Numbered from the stretch's first letter, positions 20,666 to 31,593 are shown. The stretch: DNA of 64,000 nucleotides from Pleurostoma richardsiae (GCA_030052745.1 JANBVO010000003.1:2108001-2172000), one strand, 5' to 3'. The notes: a model not told the origin generated them from the letters alone. Numbers and translations: made by a program.

Positions 20666-21238
20666 TCAATCAACATCGGCCTCCTCCTCGGGGAACATTT
20701 TCTGAACGAGGGACTTCGCAAACATGCCCACAAGTTTCTTCAGCTTATCGATGCTGTCTAGCAGCTCCTTGGTGGCACTCTCTTGATTACCTGCTGCCTT
20801 CGTCATAGCAGTGACAAGCTCGTGGACCTTGCAATCTATCCGGCTAACGGTCGTCTCGACGTTGGCAAGACGGTTGCACACCTCCCGAAGGAGCCTGTCT
20901 CCTCGTTAGCGTCATCGGGCATCAGTGGCGGACGAGACTTACATGGTCACCTCGACATCAGGGGCTAGGGATGGGCCGCTTGCGCTTGCATTCCCGTTGG
21001 CAAGTGCCATAGTCTGCATGTCCGTGAACGCGAGAGCATCGCAATTGACGTCCGGGATGTTGACCATGTTCGGCCCTTCGGGCATGGAGGAAAAATCAGA
21101 GAAATCCGGGAGCTCGGAGACGTCAGCAAGATCAGGAAGATCGAAGTCCAGCGCCGGTAGATCTGAGAGCTCTGGGACATCCTGAAGCTGACTGAAGTCG
21201 ATGTACTTAGTCCAGTTCTCGTCTTGTGTGTTCTCCAT
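20666..21238 (-). CDS. Acidic protein with C-terminal coiled coil
   Basis: Exons are 21238-20943 and 20894-20666. The 48-nt intron (GTAAGT, GCTAAC, GACAG) splits an ATG codon, and the joined product is 174 residues. The N-terminus is strikingly acidic with a repeated pattern of Leu-Pro and Asp (VPELSDLPALDFDLPDLAD), like an acidic activation domain. The second exon is a helical coiled coil (VCNRLANVETTVSRID, then SIDKLKKLVGMF). It may be a transcriptional cofactor that works through dimerisation, which is inference. The gene at 22726 also pairs a disordered part with an RLANLE-type helix, so the two may be related, but similarity is too short to be sure. Confidence 0.7.
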
Positions 21239-21523
21239 GTTCGATAGTTGGATAAGCGGACTCTTGCCCTTTGTTCCTTCCCTCTACAACCAGCCCATCT
21301 AGCTTAGTCTTTATACTATGTGTCTACCGATGCCTGCCTCCTACCCCCTTTCTGCAGCTGAGGAATAACCGCCGGATACGCGCCGTCTTGAAACAGGATG
21401 AGAGGTTGGTATCCTACTTTCCGTTTTGCACTTTCTTATTTGTCGACTGCCGATGCATCTCCTGAATGGGGTATTTAAGCCGACTCAGGCGATGGTACCT
21501 GACCACTGCATAGCCTGATCGTC

Positions 21524-22508
21524 ATGCACACTATCCTGATCACTATGAAGTACCTGACGGCTGCGCTGATACTCCTTCCTCTTTGGGCTGCGGCTCAGGA
21601 CCACCTTCCCTCCCTGTGCCAGTCGGAGCCAATGATCCAGATAGAGGCCGGTGTCACCGTTGTCTCTGCCACGTCAGCGGAGCCTTTGTTGCACTTGGTT
21701 GACTGAGCTGACAGTTAGACAGAATTGACAATCTTTTAGACCGTCCCTGCGAAGCAATCGTCACCTTCTCAGATCCAGACTTCCTCCCGGTCGTCTACTT
21801 CTTTGACTCCATACCATGTACAGGCCGGGAGATAGCCAGCTTTGTCATGCCGCCTGGCGTTCCCAGTGGCAACGCATCCATAATATGGTATGAGATTGGT
21901 CCGACTCCGCACTAACTCTGCTGACTTGAACTAGGCAATGCGCCGGACTTTCGCCCTCCTGCAACTGTGCAACCATCACCGGAGGGACAGGCGATCCCAC
22001 CCTGACGCTTGAACATCTTGGAACTGTTGGCTGTGCCTTCGAATCGCTGATCACAAGTACCACGCTTGTCACTATGACAAGGTCCTCGAGTACCTTCGTC
22101 GAGACTGTCGCAGATATCTTGACGGCCTCCACCACGAGTTTCCAGGAAACGAGTACGACAACGACTCAGGCTACAAGCTCTGATCTCCAATCTACAACCA
22201 CAGACACTTCGATGAGCACGTCCTCTGTCTCCACCAACCCGACAGTCGGCGGCACCGCAGCGAGTGGATGGTCTGGGACCTCCGATGCTGCAGGCGCAGC
22301 TGCGTCGAGCGCGAACACGGGTCTTTCGTCTACTCTGGCGAATGAAGGATCGTCATCGGGAAGCGCCAGTGCGACAACCTCTTCGAAAGACGCAGATCTA
22401 TTTCAGGATAGCTCCGCGTCGCGGACGACAACACCTGTCTTTCCTGCGGTGGCGGCGTCCCTTGTGTCCACCCTCACGATCACAGCTGGATGCGCGAGTG
22501 CTTTGTAA
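21524..22508 (+). CDS. Secreted Ser/Thr-rich GPI-anchor candidate
   Basis: The N-terminal signal peptide (MKYLTAALILLPLWAAA, ATG at 21524 or 21545) is followed by a Cys-containing extracellular part. Exon 2 is 21740-21887 and exon 3 is 21935-22508; the 47-nt intron between them (GTATGA, ACTAAC, ACTAG) is clear. The junction of exon 1 to exon 2 is not resolved: the TTTTAG acceptor at 21739 is good, but the donor that keeps frame (near 21648) is weak. The body has DRPCEAIVTFSDPDFLP and CAGLSPSCNCATITGG, then about 110 Ser/Thr-rich residues likely O-mannosylated. It ends in a hydrophobic tail (AASLVSTLTITAGCASAL) of GPI-signal type. It is probably a cell-wall or surface protein. Confidence 0.7.
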
Positions 22509-22725
22509 CTGGTATCGCTATATTTGGTTTGCCTTTCGGTACCCCGGGGATTGAGAGTCCGCAGTCTAGTTTGTCAATGGCAGAATAAGTTTTCCCGCTG
22601 CTACGTCGCGTCCTAGGCTGTGTCAAGATAAATACGTGACCGTCGCCTTGTTCCTTGAATTATCGCTATCACCCATGCTCTCAAGAGGCACCCATCTATC
22701 GAGCATCTTCTGAACTCCTTGAGCC

Positions 22726-23223
22726 ATGTCATCTAACCTCCCCGGTCTGCGGCCTGACCATACTCGTCGTGAGCCTCCAGATGGCAGAAGCCGTGTCTGT
22801 TCTGACTCAAGCGCGCTCCCTTCCTCCCACGAGACTCGACCGGCGGCGCCGACCCTAGTCTGGCAGACCGCCGTGCTGGTTGATCCGGCCACCCTCTCGA
22901 CCATCCTGGATGAGGTCCGAAACATGTCCCACAGGCTGGCTAATCTAGAGAAAATGACGGCTAGAGATGTCAGAATAAACATCCCGACGCAACACACGGT
23001 AAGGATGCCTCCTCTCCATCCGTCTGCGATGTTCTAATGCAGATAGGGAGTCAACGAAGCGCAGTCAGCTAACTTCGACCCGTTACCCTCTCAGCAGTCC
23101 GTATCTTATAGCCCTTCGACGCCGCGCCCTATGGATGATGTCCTCTCCACCCCCACGGCCGCGAATATGAACTCGATGGGTGGAAATGGGATGCTCATGC
23201 GCAGCCGTCCATGGGAAGGATGA
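22726..23223 (+). CDS. Small unknown protein with short coiled coil
   Basis: Exons are 22726-22998 and 23047-23223. The 48-nt intron (GTAAGG, TTCTAAT, AGATAG) gives 149 residues. The ATAG acceptor is chosen because the nearer GCAG acceptor leads to an early stop. The N-terminal 45 residues are Arg/Ser/Pro rich. A helical stretch (PATLSTILDEVRNMSHRLA) follows, and the C-terminal exon is Met/Ser/Pro/Asn rich and disordered. The organisation resembles the 174-residue gene at 20666-21238. No function is assigned. Confidence 0.6.
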
Positions 23224-23383
23224 ACCATGACATGAGCGAGGAGAAGTGACGCGGAGGGGAAAGTGAAGCAGTCACGTCAAGCTTGTCAACTATCTTTAAG
23301 ATGATTCGGACTCAATGGAACGACTCTCATTCATGCTAGCTCCTAAATGACATGTAAAGCACATTCAAATGCGAACTGAAGAT

Positions 23384-23881
23384 TCACCCCGCCAGCGTCT
23401 CACACGTGTTTGTCAATGAAAGCTGCGGACTGATGCCTGTTGGAGGTCTGGAGTTGCTACTACCCACACCGCCACTCTGGTGCCCAGTACGCTTGGCTTT
23501 TGAGTTCTTCCCACGCTTTCGCTCTCTCAGCTGCTGCACCCTAGTAGGACAGAAGGTCTGGGGAAGCGGGTGTGCGGTCATCTCCAAGTTATCAGCAACG
23601 AAACGAGCAAACTGGATTGAGGCCGGATTTCTCACAAGCTCAGCCCTTGAAGGCGACCAGCCCTCCGTAGACGAGTAAGCAAAGACCTTGTTGTCCTTCC
23701 GCACGGCGAGGAATACGTCGGCGTCGCAGTCAAGATGCAAGTCGTCTACCTTCAACAGCAATGTCGTACGGCGTTTTCCAAACCGGGAGAGCTCGCGTTT
23801 CCTCTCCTTCCGCAACCTTGCCTTCTCTTGGTGAGGGAGAGACGGTCCGGGTGCGAGACATGGTGAATGCGCGGCTTGCAT
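23384..23881 (-). CDS. MADS-box-like protein, short
   Basis: This is a single exon of 165 residues from ATG 23881. Residues about 20-75 match the MADS/SRF pattern: a basic stretch (KARLRKERKRELSRFGKRR), then TLLLKVDDLHLDCDADVFLA and KDNKVFAYSSTEGW. In classical MADS domains the equivalent is RKxTLxKKAxEL...CDAxVxLxI. The invariant Lys-Lys and Gly residues are changed, so DNA binding may be altered. The rest is basic and disordered, with no SAM or K domain. Fungi carry many such short MADS-like genes of unknown role. A second, different one lies at 31709-32422. Confidence 0.7.
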   Translation of the reverse strand: MQAAHSPCLAPGPSLPHQEKARLRKERKRELSRFGKRRTTLLLKVDDLHLDCDADVFLAVRKDNKVFAYSSTEGWSPSRAELVRNPASIQFARFVADNLEMTAHPLPQTFCPTRVQQLRERKRGKNSKAKRTGHQSGGVGSSNSRPPTGISPQLSLTNTCETLAG

Positions 23882-24309
23882 CCGTGCCGCAACATCGCCA
23901 AGAAACGGTGAGAAAATGGTGTAACAACTGTGAGCTTGTTAGCACGCTGGCAGGTCGGGCTGAGGTGCACTGCCATACCGCTGACACTGGTCCATGTTGT
24001 TGTTGGGGTATTGGTTGGTAAGAGATCACGATCTTGATCTTCCATTATTCACGCAGACTGACAGAGCTCATTTTGTATTTAGCTTCACAGTACTGCGCAG
24101 AAGTTGGGCGATTGTGTTCCCAGGCCGAATAGCTAATCTTTAATTACCAGAGGCGGGTTTTTAAAAATAAAAAGTAGTCCCGCCTGCCTGGCATCCCCAT
24201 GGGCTTACTGGTTATTTATTCGTAGTAGGTGGTCCAGGCTGAAACCGATGCGAGCAGCTATCGTCAGCAGCAGGGTCGCTGTTCCACATCTTGATTCAAC
24301 TGTAACACC
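23882..24309. other. Intergenic, divergent promoter region
   Basis: It lies between the MADS-like gene (minus) and the F-box gene (plus). An AT-rich patch lies at 24120-24180. No other feature is recognised. Confidence 0.5.
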
Positions 24310-25437
24310 ATGGCAGATCTGCCCTCCGAGATTCTATGCTTGGTGGCATTCGAGCTGCACTGTATTGCGAGTGTGGGCAACTTTCGTCTCGTTTGTCGCC
24401 GATGGGCGGGGGCGGGTTACCCCGCTCTGGCACAGCATTTTTCGGTCCTGAATACCTGGGCATCACTGACCGAGTTCAGGGCCTTCCTGTCAGCGGGGCC
24501 CGGGCCGTCGTTCAACACGAGAAAGCTCACGGTATACCATGGGAAATGGCCCGTCTGCAGAAGGAAATCCTGGGAAACGCATCCTCTTCTCTTCGGTGCG
24601 AGGGAGAAATGGGTACACGATGGAGCAGAATCCGACCAGGCTGCTGAGGCAGCATTCTGCCACTATCAGCAGTTCATCTCTCGCGAGACAAAGAGGGATT
24701 CCGCGTTCGATGCGGACTGCATCAGCAGCATTCTCAGCTATCTACCACGGCTCACGACACTGACAATTACCCAAATGCAGACATTGGGATGGGCGCCTCG
24801 GAGGATCGCTCAGTTTTCCCGCCTCGTGCAGCGCATCTGGCTTCGGCCGTCGTTTGACAGAAGCATCCAAGACGCCGTTGCACAACTTCTGCCTCGCTTA
24901 GACGGCCTCCCTCACCTGGCGAGACTGAACCTTACCGGGCTCTTCCGGGCCTATCCGCCGCCGCAGCAACTGCGTCACATCCGCAGCCTCCACATCAAAT
25001 GTCTAGACTTGTTGTCACGTCCAGCGGGCAACATCAGCGATTTCTTATCCGCGTTTCCTCACCTCGAGGAGTTGGTCCTCGACGTCAGGCCTCTCAAGTC
25101 AGACACCGTTTTCCCTGTGCAGACGATGTTCTGCCCCTCCCTGAGATACTTGCAAATAGGGAACACACGCATCTCCGGCACCGCATTGGATACATTCGTT
25201 GAGAATCATTCTGGCTTACGGGAGCTTGTTCTGAGGGGTATAACGGTATTAGGACCTAGCTTGGCTGGTCTGCGCAACCCACTCTTGCACATATATCGCA
25301 TGGATCAGGCAGCTGAGACTACGGAACGGTCTTGTCAACATGGCTTTTTGTCTTGCCCGAAATGTCCGGTGGATTCTGTGGATTCTCGAAAGGGCCTTCA
25401 TGAGATAGATCTGCAAGAAATCGGTTACGCAGGCTGA
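24310..25437 (+). CDS. F-box protein with LRR-like repeats
   Basis: This is a single exon of 375 residues. The start ATG is in good context (ACCATGG). The first 40 residues match an F-box: LPSEILCLVAFEL, then VGNFRLVCRRWAGAG. The rest shows loosely spaced leucine-rich segments (LPHLARLNLTGLF, LRHIRSLHIKCLD, FPHLEELVLDVRP, CPSLRYLQIGNTRI, HSGLRELVLRGI), as in fungal F-box/LRR proteins. The F-box would bind Skp1 in an SCF ubiquitin ligase and the repeats would select substrates. Near the end a short CQHGFLSCPKCP segment might bind zinc. Fungal accessory regions carry many such genes; the substrate cannot be read from sequence. Confidence 0.85.
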   Translation: MADLPSEILCLVAFELHCIASVGNFRLVCRRWAGAGYPALAQHFSVLNTWASLTEFRAFLSAGPGPSFNTRKLTVYHGKWPVCRRKSWETHPLLFGAREKWVHDGAESDQAAEAAFCHYQQFISRETKRDSAFDADCISSILSYLPRLTTLTITQMQTLGWAPRRIAQFSRLVQRIWLRPSFDRSIQDAVAQLLPRLDGLPHLARLNLTGLFRAYPPPQQLRHIRSLHIKCLDLLSRPAGNISDFLSAFPHLEELVLDVRPLKSDTVFPVQTMFCPSLRYLQIGNTRISGTALDTFVENHSGLRELVLRGITVLGPSLAGLRNPLLHIYRMDQAAETTERSCQHGFLSCPKCPVDSVDSRKGLHEIDLQEIGYAG

Positions 25438-25666
25438 GTGCTCAGAATAAAATTCTCTTTCCCTAAAAATCGCAGTTGCATCGCGCACCTCAATGCCCCA
25501 CATCCGCCGTTCGCAAAAATCGTCTTCTCAAAGCTGTAAGTTATTTCCAGGCACCGTCCCCGTCCAGGATAGTATAAGTAATGATGTGAAGTCTGATATA
25601 CTCACGTATGCTCAAGACAACATCGTGTAGCAAAGACATTTCTCTGACGACACTTGCCTCTCCATC

Positions 25667-26464
25667 ATGCCTTCCGGGACCGCGAAAAAGAATGCTAGCC
25701 ACCCTCTGTTCAGGTGGGACTACTCCGACAGGACGGAGATGAATGACGCTCAGGATCTCCATAATTACTGGAAGGAACTTAATCTTCTAAAAAAAGACAA
25801 GTCTCCCCTCATGCCGAGAGAGCGTGAAGAGGTGGAGTCTCTCTCGAAGCTCAGCAAAAATGAAAAAGAGGATCAGTTACAGTCCATGTTTAAAAGTGAC
25901 ATCAAGGTGTTTGAGAGGACCAAGCTGCAACTTGTTTCTCTCCTTATCGTCTGGGACAGGATCCTTCACGAGAAGCGTCAGTTCGATGAGCAGGGCTCCA
26001 AATTTCAAGGCAGTCAGCAGCTTAACAAAGAATCGTGTCTAATGGCTCTGAAAATCATCCCGCGACGCGCCTTGATCGGGCTACCTCGATTAACAACGGT
26101 CGCAAAGCGGCGACGGCAGGTTGATGAAGAAGAGTCTTCCGGAGAGGAGCCAGTAGCGAAGAAACGCCCGAATGACATCTCGGATCGCCTGAAGAGCAAG
26201 CTCAGCGGCGGCCGGGAGGAGAAGAAGCCGAACGAGACGCCAGGGAATAGCAAACGTGTCACGATCAAGGTTGAGGATGTTCCGTCGGACGAGAGTGACG
26301 GAGCTGACAGGAAGCGTCGCAAGAGAAAGGAGCCTTCGGACGATGACCAACCGGTGGGGAAGGGGAAAAGGATAGACAGGCAATCCATGACGGAATCGGA
26401 GGACGAGGAGACGGAAAAGCCCCAGACGGGAAAGAGATTGGGTGCCAAACGGTTGAAGAAGTAA
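25667..26464 (+). CDS. Helical/acidic paralogue C of the three-member family
   Basis: This is a single exon of 265 residues from ATG 25667. Alternatively the start is MNDAQ at 25739, where similarity to paralogue A begins. It aligns closely with the gene at 4591-5184: SPLMPREREEVESL against SPLLPREREEMQRI, DIKVFE against DVKVFD, LLIVWDRILHEKRQF against LLDSWEDLLEERRRF, MALKIIPRRALIGL against LALKVIPGRACIGL. The C-terminal half is disordered and very basic/acidic (KRRRQVDEEESSGEE, RKRRKRKEPSDDD), with several likely nuclear signals. Function is unknown. The conserved part is helical and may be an interaction domain. Confidence 0.78.
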   Translation: MPSGTAKKNASHPLFRWDYSDRTEMNDAQDLHNYWKELNLLKKDKSPLMPREREEVESLSKLSKNEKEDQLQSMFKSDIKVFERTKLQLVSLLIVWDRILHEKRQFDEQGSKFQGSQQLNKESCLMALKIIPRRALIGLPRLTTVAKRRRQVDEEESSGEEPVAKKRPNDISDRLKSKLSGGREEKKPNETPGNSKRVTIKVEDVPSDESDGADRKRRKRKEPSDDDQPVGKGKRIDRQSMTESEDEETEKPQTGKRLGAKRLKK

Positions 26465-27944
26465 CCCCGTGGACTGTATCGGTTTGACCTTGTCCTCGTT
26501 TGCCGCTGGTCGGCCATAGAAGTCGGAGCACGAATCCAGTTCGTATTCATCACCCAATATGATTTTCATACCACCCTTGCATCAGAAAACTGTCTATTCG
26601 CAAGTTCTTCCCTCTGTGGGCCCTTGTGGCTATCGGAAAGCCTCTGTGTGTGACAGTGAACCTGAACAACTGTATCCGCTCGAGTCCCTCGTGTAACCCG
26701 CGACATTAGGCTCACGAGTCTGTCTGTAAGCGAGCTAGGGACAGCATTGATGGGACGAAGAGTCCCTGTTGAGCGCCTAAGATCTCCAGGTCTAAAAACG
26801 GATGCCGCGAGGCGGATAATTATAACATGCGTCGGCGCTTGATGGCCCTGTTCTTAGTGCCTGAGGCGGTAAATATAGCGGCGGTGTGGGGACTGAGGGG
26901 CATGAGCACGCATCATATTAGGTCCCACCAGCCCGGCTATCTAGCCGTAGCGCCCTAAGGGCCAGCATTTCTCCAGGTTATTTATTCAAGGCAACATGGC
27001 GCGACGCCGCGAAAGGATTGCAATGATCGTGATTGTTATCTACCCGCTCGTTGGAAGACTGTTGCAAGACTTCCTCTATTTTTCCTTGACGAAATCGATC
27101 CATTCGGACTACGATCTTCCGAAGTAGAAACGTCAGATCGAGCGTGACGTCTCCATCAAGAGCAGTAAGTGATCTACGACATTGCTGGACCTAGCAGGGC
27201 TGCCTACTGACATGCGACTTATAGAGACTGAAATATTCCCTCTATCTGATATCCATCTGGTACTCGAGCTCTCCGGGGACAGTGGACTTCTTGGGATCTT
27301 TCTTTCACTGCGCAAGAGGTCGCTTCAAGGGTTACGTTGGTTGAGCCTGGCATTGCGTCGATCAGGATGGGTCCCATCAGGATACATGTTCATTCAGCGT
27401 CATAGAAATTCAGCACATTTTTTGCTTCTGAAATATCCATTTTGGCGTCTTCTAACTGAGATGTAACAAGCTGTGGGGCTGGCCAGAAAGTCCAACCGAG
27501 CGCGAGATAAGACACAAGTAACATTGGTGAGGGTCTCCAGCCTCATCTGCGCAGTCTCGAGTCGATAGCAGGGGGTTGCGCAAAGAGCTCGAATAATTTG
27601 TCAACCTCGCATTATGATACCTTCATAGATGATAGGAAATGCCCTGCATCGGGCCTTAGACAGCTTGTTTCTTTCCAAGGCCTGCGTATCCTTGATCTAC
27701 CTACCTAGATTGGCCGCTCAGCGTCCTCTACAGTGAGCCAATCCGGAAGCGATGATGTACGCGCTGGGTAGGCGTGAGCTAAAAGCCGCCAGCGGAATTC
27801 TGATAATAAAAAATCAAGACGAGGACAGCAGATGCAGCTGTCCCTCCTATTTAGTCTGCGTCTCTCCGAAGACGCATGCTCGGTCTGTACTCTGAACTGA
27901 ACATTGTCTTCTTCGTAACGGTTACCAAAGAAAAGAAAGCCACT
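26465..27944. other. About 1.5 kb with no supported gene
   Basis: AT content and stop density are high in much of it. A plus-strand frame at 27182-27466 has some hydrophobic-helical character but no motif and no intron partner. ATG 27876 is an upstream in-frame alternative start for the next gene. No repeats were recognised. Confidence 0.5.
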
Positions 27945-28553
27945 ATGCCTCCGATCACTTGTCGCGCAATTGATAGCGTCGCTAGCGGCTTGGGTGGCAT
28001 GAAGGTGCTACTGCACTGCTACCAGAGCACAACCACGGAGGCCCCAGCTAGATTCATGTCTTATATTGATGTGAGCGGAGAAGCGGATATGTGGTTCCCT
28101 GTTCCTTCTCAGTGCGAGCTCCGCGAGCCCCTGCCTGTCAACTCGGATGACTACGCCTACATATCTGTCATTTATCTCACCGAGTCCTACTTCGGGAGAA
28201 GAACGCTTCCTTGGACGAGAGTCTGTGCCGACTTGAAGCTCATCGGGAGAGCTCGACATATTATCACGCTCCAATTCGGTCCCAACTTTCAGCAATATCA
28301 CCTGAAGCATACATACTTGGAATTTATTCCGTACGGCCAGTCCTCGTATCTCGAGCCTGCGCATCTGTCAAGAGATCTCTCGAGCGCAGGCTTACACGAT
28401 GATTCTCTCGATTCGCCTTCTCCTATGTCTCTCTCTGAGCAGGGCTCACCGACGCCATTCCTCAGCAAAGAAGAGAGCCCTGGCAAAAGGATGGGGGTCT
28501 TCAGTGACGCAGAGTTACCGCCTAGGAAGAGACGGCGGATTTGTCAGGATTAG
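27945..28553 (+). CDS. Unknown protein with C-terminal nuclear signal
   Basis: The frame gives 202 residues from ATG 27945 (MPPITCRAID); an in-frame ATG at 27876 would add 23 residues. The first 145 residues look folded and beta-rich (GMKVLLHCYQ, YAYISVIYLTESYFG, IITLQFGPNFQ). The remainder is Ser/Pro rich, ending in PPRKRRRICQD, a good monopartite nuclear localisation signal. It could be a fungal transcription cofactor or virulence-type protein. I recognise no family. Confidence 0.65.
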   Translation: MPPITCRAIDSVASGLGGMKVLLHCYQSTTTEAPARFMSYIDVSGEADMWFPVPSQCELREPLPVNSDDYAYISVIYLTESYFGRRTLPWTRVCADLKLIGRARHIITLQFGPNFQQYHLKHTYLEFIPYGQSSYLEPAHLSRDLSSAGLHDDSLDSPSPMSLSEQGSPTPFLSKEESPGKRMGVFSDAELPPRKRRRICQD

Positions 28554-29040
28554 GCTCTGGGGTTCCAATTGCCGGGTAGTGCGCCACTAGAGTTACACTG
28601 AACAGAATTGTACATGCCATATCGCTCTCTCAAGGCATCACCGTCGTGAACTTATTTTGCTGGCTCTTAAGAGGCAAAAAACAGCCCCCTTCTTCCAAAT
28701 ATGCTTAGAATACGTTCAATTGTATCCAGTACCGTAGTTTCTGTTCAACCAAGGGCCGTCCAGCTCGAACGTTGGTAAGGTTGCGAATGAAACTGGCCTC
28801 TCAGTCCCGTCTTTGCACGGAAACATTCGAGACAGGAGAGGAAAAACGGAACGCCCCAAGAAAGACATGAGAAAGACCCTTGGCTTGCACAGTGTTGTAA
28901 ACGCTAAGCGCCTAGAGATTTCTCCGGCTTGCGTAGTTATTAGATTTCCGAAGTTAAGATCCGAGCCGACTCAGAGGCTTTAAAGGCCGCCCATCCCGCC
29001 CCTGTATGGTGATTTATTGTTCCAGCTTTTGTAGTCCACG
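28554..29040. other. Intergenic upstream of the RING/patatin gene
   Basis: AT-rich with short homopolymer runs; no gene or repeat was recognised. Confidence 0.5.
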
Positions 29041-31593
29041 ATGGCTTGGTCAAAGAAGTGGCTCGATGTGCAATCGGGGATTCCGGGAATTCACGGGCCG
29101 AAAGGGTCTTGTCTCCTGGAGATCCATGCCCCGTACAAGTACCTAGATGACATCGGACAGCGTCAACCTAGTGTGATTCTGGCTATTGGAGGAGCATCCA
29201 AGAGGCGATGTTTAGCAGGGCGCCTGCCACCGGAAGGTGACCTGGAAAATACCATTTCCTTTCGGCCGCTGCAAGACAGCGACGCGCTGGTATTCGACTG
29301 CGAACTCCACCTCCCTCACCGTCTGCAGACGATCCAAGCAGGGCCTACTCCTGGGCACTGCACCATTCACGGACTCAGGGACGCTACCCCTCACCTGGGT
29401 CAAATTGCGTACAGGCTGTATTGTGAGCTCTTGGGGCCGTTTAGTGGGGCCGTGCTGCTCTTCGTCTCGGACTTCGGCGGGGTCGCAGGCGCGTTAGATT
29501 TCCTATCATTCTGGCTGCGGGTCCTCTTGCTCACCCCATCCCAATCCCGCCCGCGGGTGCTGCTTGTCCTGGACGACAGTGACCGCATAGACGCCAAAGG
29601 CGCCTGGTTCCGGGTCTGCACGCGATTGTTGGACCACTTACGAGTATCAGAGCCGACAAAGGCATATACTTTTTCCGAAATCCAGACGTTCGCGCGAGAC
29701 CACTTCTCCCTCGAGGTCGTTCCCAATTCCCCCGCTGCGGTACTTGTCAATCTTGCGCTCGCCGCCGCCGCCGAATCGGCGCAAGAACAGCATGACCGCG
29801 GCCTAGGCTTTGCCGGGTCTCATCTCAAATACCTCCTGAGAGCCGCCATTGTTCATTTTGCAGAACAGCTGCCAGGCGCATTCGACGTATATGCAGGATC
29901 ACGACGGAATAATCCAGTGCCAGAGCATCTGCAGCACCATATGCTCGAATTTTTCCAGTCGACAAGAGAAGCGAAGCTCGATCACCGCTCAATCATAGCG
30001 TCGGCCCTCACACTGAATGCATACCCGCCGGGAATGCACCGTAAGCGAAACCACACTCCCCATGCAGACTCTGCTCATTTTTCTCTAGCGTTTCCTCCAG
30101 GTGACACCTACACTCAGCTGTATGAGGTCTTGATGCTGCGCATGGGAAGGCATCTAAGTTTGCCATCCTTTTCTCAGGAAGTCAGAGAGACGTTCATACG
30201 CATTGCAGTGCAGAACCGTGAATCAGGTACCCCGTCGGCCCAAGCTCATCTTGCACTCCTCGGGAGCGCTAGCGAGGCGTGGCTTTTGGCCCACGGTAGC
30301 GACACCTGCTGGATATGTTTTGCTCGGGCCGCCAGCTTCACGCTCGACTGCCACCATCGCTTGTGTGAAACTTGCATTGCCTTGTGCGCCGAAGAATTCG
30401 AGCCATGCAGGTATCAGATTTCTCGATGCTACCTCTGCAAGCAAATCAACACGACCCCTTTCCTGCTGACGCCACGCACCGCGGGAAGAAGATATTTAAG
30501 ACTTGGCGGACCGTCTCCTGACAATATCAGTCGATTCCTAAGAGACCTGCAACACCAGATCGGCTTACCCATGATGCCTTTTCGGGAACATTTCGATGTG
30601 GTGAGCGGCATAGACTACGGTATGTGCGCGCTCCCTATGATACGAGACAGCATCGCTGACAAGGAGGAGGCATATTCTTCGTCATCACCATGTTTGTAGA
30701 GGGCTGGACTCAAGAGGACTGCACCCACCACCTTCCCAGGCTATTCCGCGTGAAGCGCGGCAGGAAGGGACGTATCTCCTTTGGCAAGGGCCTAGATTGG
30801 GATCTACGGGATCTGAGGTACTTCAACGGTGCGCACGCCGCCGTAGAGAGCCGGAAGAAGATATTTTCCAACTACCTTCCCACATATGAGACATATCCTG
30901 CCGAAGGCGTGAAGTAGGTAACCCTGCGGCCTAGTCAAGATCGAGGAATAACAGTCTCTTAGGCGCCGGGCGAGCGATGCTGCCCATCTAGCCGAAGGCT
31001 CGGATATTTCTATCCATTATGAAGGTGGAGCCTACAGCGGGGAGCTCTTGAGGTCCGTCTCGAGCAGGCTGTATTCTTACCTGTTCTATATAGAGCTCCT
31101 TGTTGCACCGGTGTTCTATTCTTCGCCGGAGGACTGTCGTGTTCTCATCAGATGCCGGGTGCCACCTGGGCCTCCCCTCATGGATTTATTGGTGAGGCTC
31201 AATAAGAGCGAGGTAAGCTTGCACTACCGGGCCGATACATCAGACTACACCAGGTCGGAGCTTTGCACGTCCGACGTTTTGGATCGCTGTCGCAGATGCG
31301 AGCCGTTTTCAAGAGAAATTACAATGAGCCTGGCCTCCCTCGAGTCGGTTCTCGACCTGCGGATTGATTCGCTCGACGGATCCTGCCACAGCCTCAGCAA
31401 CTGCCCTTACAAGTTGCGGCAACTTGTACATGATCAGGGCATTGAATGCCCGTTTGGGAGAAGCGACCACCAGCTACCGGTTTGTCACGACAGTGCACAG
31501 CAGTTTTCAGCAGTGAAGGAGGACACAGATAAAAGTACATTGGAGGTAGAACTGGATAGGCTCCAAGAGACACTACAGAAATTCATGATGTAA
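29041..31593 (+). CDS. RING plus degenerate patatin-like protein
   Basis: Exons are 29041-30619, 30664-30913 and 30963-31593. Introns are 44 nt (GTATGT, GCTGAC) and 49 nt (GTAGGT), and the product is 819 residues. The N-terminal half is a fungus-specific region with a possible hydrophobic core (LLFVSDFGGVAGALDF). Residues 420-465 form a RING-like finger: CWIC, CHHRLCETC, then CYLC. Residues about 500-560 match the start of fungal patatin-like phospholipases (EHFDVVSGIDYGGGIFFV). The nucleophile motif G-x-S-x-G-G reads G-I-D-Y-G-G, so Ser is replaced by Asp525, and the later Asp-Gly-Gly part of the catalytic dyad is absent. The C-terminal extension is retained. It is probably a non-catalytic relative; the RING may still act in ubiquitin transfer. 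Confidence 0.82.
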
